This document shows, in pieces, positions 6,448 through 8,932 of a stretch of DNA of 8,932 bases. How positions within the stretch are numbered: position 1 is the first letter of the stretch; each line of letters begins with the position of its first letter. Both the position numbers and the translations under genes were made by a program. This stretch comes from Deltaproteobacteria bacterium. GTDB taxonomy: Bacteria; UBA10199; DSSB01. The stretch lies in assembly GCA_021414045.1 (NCBI GenBank), contig JAIOPF010000069.1, positions 1 to 8,932 of the forward strand. The letters are read 5' to 3'. Below the pieces are notes generated by a model. It had not been told where the DNA came from. It saw nothing but the letters and a program-made list of their open reading frames with translations, and did no database searches.

Positions 6448-7371
6448 TCATGCCGCACCTTGAAAATACTTCTCGATGCTAAAATAACGCTCCCCTTTGT
6501 CGGGGAAAACCGTCACGACTTTTTTGCCAGAGCCCAGCTGTTTGGCCACCCGCAGGGCGGCGACATAAGCGGCCCCCGACGAGATCCCCATCAGCAAACC
6601 CTCGCTGCGGGCGAGAAATTTGCTCGCCCGATGGGCTTCTTCGTCACCGACGCATTCGACGGCGTCGATCAAGCTTCGGTCGAGGATTTCAGGGATGAAA
6701 CCCGCTCCGATGCCCTGAATATAATGCACTTGCGGCTTTTTCCCCGACAAGACCGCCGCCTTTTCGGGTTCCACCGCGACGATGCGGCAGCGGGGATTCA
6801 TTTCTTTCAAGACCGACCCGATGCCGGTCAAGGTGCCCCCCGTCCCCACGCCCACCACGAGGGCATCGATTTGTTCGGCGGGAATTTCTCGCAATATTTC
6901 CGGGGCCGTCTTTAGGCGATGGGTCCCGGAATTGTCCGGATTGCTGAATTGCCGGGGCAGAAAACAACCCGGATGCTCGCGGGCCAACGCTTCGACCTTG
7001 GCGATGGCGCCGGGCATTTCGTCCTCGGCCTTCGTCAGGATGATTTCGGCGCCCATTTCGCGCATCAAATACCGCCGTTCGAGGCTGTAATTTTCGGGCA
7101 TGACCAAGATCAAGCGGTATTTTTTCACCCCGCAAACCAAGGCTAAGCCGATGCCGGTATTTCCGCTGGTCGGTTCGATGACGACCCCACCCGGCTTCAG
7201 CTTGCCGGAAGCCTCCGCGGCCTCGATGATATGCAGGCAGATACGGTCTTTGATGGAACCGCCCGGATTGAAGCTCTCGAGCTTGGCGTAAATCCCCGCG
7301 TGACCCGCCGGGACGGAAGGTCCGAGTTGCATCAAAGGGGTGTTCCCGATGGATTCTAAAATCGTGTTCAT
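6448..7371 (-). CDS. cysK: Cysteine synthase A (O-acetylserine sulfhydrylase)
   Basis: The 307-residue product is a standard-length CysK: Lys41 in NPGGSIKDR binds PLP, PTSGNTG at 67-73 is the substrate loop, VGVGTGGTLTG binds the cofactor phosphate, and a GISSGAA segment lies near the C terminus. The family makes L-cysteine from O-acetylserine and sulfide. It is the first gene of the operon, starting 20 nt after the T-run of the riboswitch terminator. The ATG at 7369-7371 is the natural family start (MNTILESIGNTPL), but no good Shine-Dalgarno sequence precedes it; only a weak AGCGG is seen. It is clearly diverged from the second cysteine synthase downstream, which fits separate sulfide-dependent and carrier-dependent roles. 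Confidence 0.94.
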   Translation of the reverse strand: MNTILESIGNTPLMQLGPSVPAGHAGIYAKLESFNPGGSIKDRICLHIIEAAEASGKLKPGGVVIEPTSGNTGIGLALVCGVKKYRLILVMPENYSLERRYLMREMGAEIILTKAEDEMPGAIAKVEALAREHPGCFLPRQFSNPDNSGTHRLKTAPEILREIPAEQIDALVVGVGTGGTLTGIGSVLKEMNPRCRIVAVEPEKAAVLSGKKPQVHYIQGIGAGFIPEILDRSLIDAVECVGDEEAHRASKFLARSEGLLMGISSGAAYVAALRVAKQLGSGKKVVTVFPDKGERYFSIEKYFQGAA

Positions 7372-7390
7372 TGCAAAACGCCGCTAAAAC

Positions 7391-7423
7391 AAAAAAAAAC
7401 CTCTTCCGGTATCCGAAGAGGTT
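7391..7423 (-). terminator. Intrinsic terminator of the SAM riboswitch expression platform
   Basis: On the minus strand AACCTCTTC pairs with GAAGAGGTT (9 bp; the inner part can re-pair as CGG/CCG around a short loop), and the hairpin is followed by nine T residues. It lies between the aptamer and the cysK start. The GGAGAG just after the aptamer's closing strand can pair with CTCTTC (one G-U) to form a competing antiterminator, which gives the expected OFF-with-SAM logic. Confidence 0.93.
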
Positions 7424-7434
7424 CAACGACTCTC

Positions 7435-7537
7435 CTTATCTGCTCCCTTAAAAACGTTCAAGGGACGGATGTAGCACCCGCCTGTAGCGGGTTGCTGTGG
7501 GATCTTAGGGCCAGTTCCCTCCCCCACTCTGGATAAG
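7435..7537 (-). ncRNA. SAM-I (S-box) riboswitch aptamer
   Basis: On the minus strand the hallmark elements appear in order: P1 strand CTTATC, then CCAGAG; P2 GTGGG paired with CCCAC, enclosing GGAGGGAACTGGCCC; the core AGCAACC; a P3 hairpin CCCGC/GCGGG; the conserved GGTGCTACATCC; a P4 hairpin CCCTT/AAGGG; and finally AGCAGATAAG, whose GATAAG closes P1. This closely follows the SAM-I consensus. Small departures are an extra A in GGGAAC and TAAGAT where TATGAA is usual. It senses S-adenosylmethionine and controls the terminator just downstream, hence the operon beginning with cysK. Confidence 0.95.
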
Positions 7538-7540
7538 TAA

Positions 7541-7556
7541 GCCCCATGGCAGGGGC
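7541..7556 (-). other. 5' leader hairpin before the riboswitch
   Basis: GCCCC and GGGGC form a 5-bp GC-only stem around a 6-nt loop in the predicted leader, four bases before P1 of the aptamer. It may protect the transcript's 5' end. No regulatory role can be shown from the sequence. Confidence 0.35.
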
Positions 7557-7565
7557 GGATTCAAA

Positions 7566-7576
7566 TTGTCAGACAA
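7566..7576. promoter_or_regulatory. Possible operator palindrome at the operon transcription start
   Basis: TTGTC-A-GACAA is a perfect 5+1+5 palindrome lying where transcription from the predicted minus-strand promoter should begin (about 7574). It could bind a repressor dimer, but 11 bp is short and no regulator gene is present in the window. Confidence 0.25.
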
Positions 7577-7580
7577 ATGG

Positions 7581-7608
7581 CCTATCGTGACGGCGCCGGA
7601 GGTGTCAA
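7581..7608 (-). promoter_or_regulatory. Probable sigma-70-type promoter of the cysK operon
   Basis: On the minus strand a perfect TTGACA (-35, bases 7603-7608) is followed after 16 nt by GATAGG (-10, bases 7581-7586; only three of six consensus positions). A start near 7574 would place the riboswitch about 35 nt into the leader, a usual spacing. Confidence 0.5.
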
Positions 7609-7618
7609 TACAAAATCC

Positions 7619-7646
7619 TTGCGAATGGCTGTAAAATCCGTATCTT
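7619..7646 (+). promoter_or_regulatory. Candidate promoter of the secreted metallopeptidase gene
   Basis: TTGCGA (7619-7624) and TATCTT (7641-7646) with a 16-nt spacer are a moderate match to a sigma-70 promoter. It stands back to back with the operon promoter, 10 bp away, and would give a leader of roughly 40 nt before the GTG at 7695. Confidence 0.3.
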
Positions 7647-7694
7647 ATTGGCCTCGAGCCCCTTTCCTCAAATCTTCAATTACGGGTAACCTAC

Positions 7695-8932
7695 GTGAGA
7701 AATCCACGCCGTCTGCAGATCCTCTTTGGTCTATTTCTATTCATTGCCTGCCTGCTCCCCCTCCGTGGGGCCTGGGCCGGTTATTTCGACCCTAAATTGA
7801 AGTGGTATACGCTGAGCACGCCCCATTTCAACATCAACTACCATGCGGGCGAGGAAGCCGTCGCCCAGCGCATGACCGTGATCGCCGAGAAGGTCTACGA
7901 AGAGCAATCCCCTAAATTCAAATGGAAACCCTGGGGTCGCACCGAAATCGTCCTCACCGACACCACCGACATCAGTAACGGTTTCACGACGACGCTCCCT
8001 TACAATTACATCCTACTTTTCATCGCCATCCCGCAGGGCGACTCAACCCTGAATTATTACGACGACTGGCTGCACGATCTCTTCCTCCATGAATTCACCC
8101 ATACCCTGCACCTCGACATGTACGGCGGCTTGGTCAAACCCTTCCGCTGGATCCTCGGCCGTCTCATCACGCCGAACGGTCTCACACCCGGTTGGGTGCG
8201 CGAAGGTATCGCGACCCAGCAAGAGTCCTTGGACGGCAAGGGTCGCGTGAACAATAGCTTTTCCGACATGATGTTGCGCACCGACATCCTCAACAACCAA
8301 TTCCTCGCCATGGACCAGATGGCCGGTCTGCAATTCGACTGGCCCGCCTCCAACGCGGCCTACATTTACGGCGGAAAATTCTGGGCCTACCTCGCGGACA
8401 CCTACGGCCAGGACAAGATCGTGGAGTTCTCGCATCGCTACAGCAACTCGATGTGGCTGTTCTCGCTCAACAACAAGGCCCGCAAGACCTTCGCCGGAAA
8501 GAATTTCTACAAGTTGCACGACGAGTGGAAGGAAGTCCTCACTCAAACCTACATGAAGCAGAAGCAGGAAGTCGAAGCCAAGGGCGTGACGGCGACCTCC
8601 GACGTGCGGCACATGGACGGCAATTTGAGCAATCCGACGGTCAGCCCCGACGGCCAGTGGATCGTCTACGGCCAGACCGATGTCCACGACAAGCCCGAGA
8701 TCCGACGCATGAAGATCGACGGCACCAGCGACGAAACCCTGGCCAAAGGCCGACTGGGCAGCCAGTACAGCTGGTCTCCCGACGGCAAAAAGATCGCCTA
8801 CAGTTCCATCGGGACCTACAAGCACTATTATAAATACAACGAACTCTATGTGCTTGATCTCGAGACCAAGAAAGTCCAGCAGTTGACCACGGGGCAGCGG
8901 GCCTTCCACCCCGACTATTCTCCCGACGGGAA
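7695..8932 (+). CDS. Secreted gluzincin-like metallopeptidase with TolB-type beta-propeller repeats (3' end outside window)
   Basis: The frame is open from 7635 (after a TAA at 7632-7634) to the window end. It contains no ATG before the mature protein, and the GTG at 7695 gives a textbook signal peptide: basic MRNPRR, a hydrophobic core ILFGLFLFIACLL, then GAWA before GYFDP. The 412 residues seen contain HEFTH at 132-136, the HExxH zinc motif, and WVREGIA with Glu170 as the likely third zinc ligand, 34 residues after the second His. From about residue 314, PD40 blade motifs with SPDG recur (near 316, 361 and 408), as in TolB-like propellers. The product is therefore probably exported to the periplasm or cell surface, with a peptidase MA-like domain followed by a propeller that may bind proteins or peptidoglycan-associated partners. 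The substrate is unknown. The ribosome binding site is weak. The gene is divergent from the sulfur operon and shows no functional link to it. Confidence 0.88.
   Translation, partial: MRNPRRLQILFGLFLFIACLLPLRGAWAGYFDPKLKWYTLSTPHFNINYHAGEEAVAQRMTVIAEKVYEEQSPKFKWKPWGRTEIVLTDTTDISNGFTTTLPYNYILLFIAIPQGDSTLNYYDDWLHDLFLHEFTHTLHLDMYGGLVKPFRWILGRLITPNGLTPGWVREGIATQQESLDGKGRVNNSFSDMMLRTDILNNQFLAMDQMAGLQFDWPASNAAYIYGGKFWAYLADTYGQDKIVEFSHRYSNSMWLFSLNNKARKTFAGKNFYKLHDEWKEVLTQTYMKQKQEVEAKGVTATSDVRHMDGNLSNPTVSPDGQWIVYGQTDVHDKPEIRRMKIDGTSDETLAKGRLGSQYSWSPDGKKIAYSSIGTYKHYYKYNELYVLDLETKKVQQLTTGQRAFHPDYSPDG

Larger units (their letters stand above)
7372..7694. other. Divergent intergenic region
   Basis: These 323 bp contain the cysK leader (riboswitch, terminator, small hairpin, palindrome, promoter) and the short upstream region of the secreted peptidase gene. 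Stretches not assigned to these elements (about 7647-7694 and 7372-7390) show no further structure or credible small gene. Confidence 0.7.

Noticed and set aside
7577..7795. Small plus-strand open frame of 72 codons across the promoter region
   Set aside because: It overlaps the signal-peptide coding region of the real gene in another frame, covers both promoter candidates, and has no ribosome binding site or recognisable domain.
8043..8909. Minus-strand open frame of about 288 codons at the right edge
   Set aside because: It is opposite the secreted peptidase, whose HExxH and SPDG motifs define the true strand.
1..8932. CRISPR array, tRNA or rRNA gene, insertion sequence, integrase
   Set aside because: No regularly spaced repeats, tRNA-like folds, transposase motifs or terminal inverted repeats were seen; the genes look like ordinary chromosomal content.

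Overview
The window suggests a free-living Gram-negative bacterium of moderate-to-high GC, perhaps from the Deltaproteobacteria/Myxococcota neighbourhood or an uncultured relative. This rests on a fatty acyl-AMP ligase megasynthase, a secreted HExxH/beta-propeller protein, an S-box (SAM-I) riboswitch and a protein-thiocarboxylate cysteine operon. The taxonomic guess is weak, because the window has no rRNA or other marker gene.

Layout. (1) Bases 2-3304, plus strand: the 3' 1100 codons of a multidomain enzyme whose 5' end lies outside the window. Its order is fatty acyl-AMP ligase C-terminal part, acyl carrier domain, thioester reductase, then a complete Old Yellow Enzyme-like flavin reductase fused in frame. 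(2) Bases 3301-7371, minus strand: an operon transcribed from right to left as cysK, thrC, a stand-alone NIL-domain gene, cysM, a JAMM metallopeptidase gene (mec) and the sulfur-carrier gene cysO. It meets the megasynthase tail to tail, with overlapping stop codons. (3) Bases 7372-7694: a divergent intergenic region holding a SAM-I riboswitch with its intrinsic terminator, a probable promoter for the operon, a small palindrome, a leader hairpin and a weaker promoter candidate for the right-hand gene. (4) Bases 7695-8932, plus strand: the 5' part of a secreted metallopeptidase-like protein with TolB-type beta-propeller repeats, cut by the window edge.

How the genes work together. The operon encodes sulfur assimilation. 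CysM, CysO and Mec correspond to the mycobacterial route in which CysO carries sulfur as a C-terminal thiocarboxylate, CysM joins it to an activated serine, and Mec releases cysteine. CysK provides a parallel sulfide-based route. ThrC competes for O-phosphohomoserine, the branch point with methionine. The NIL domain is otherwise known from methionine transport and homocysteine synthesis. A SAM-I riboswitch ahead of the first gene implies the whole unit is switched off when SAM is plentiful.

The most notable oddities are these. The mec gene stops matching its family just after the HSHP motif and runs straight into the cysO ribosome binding site, so the last metal ligand (S-x2-D) is missing. 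CysO ends in Gly-Gly-Arg rather than a free Gly-Gly. The thioester reductase is fused to an ene-reductase-like domain.
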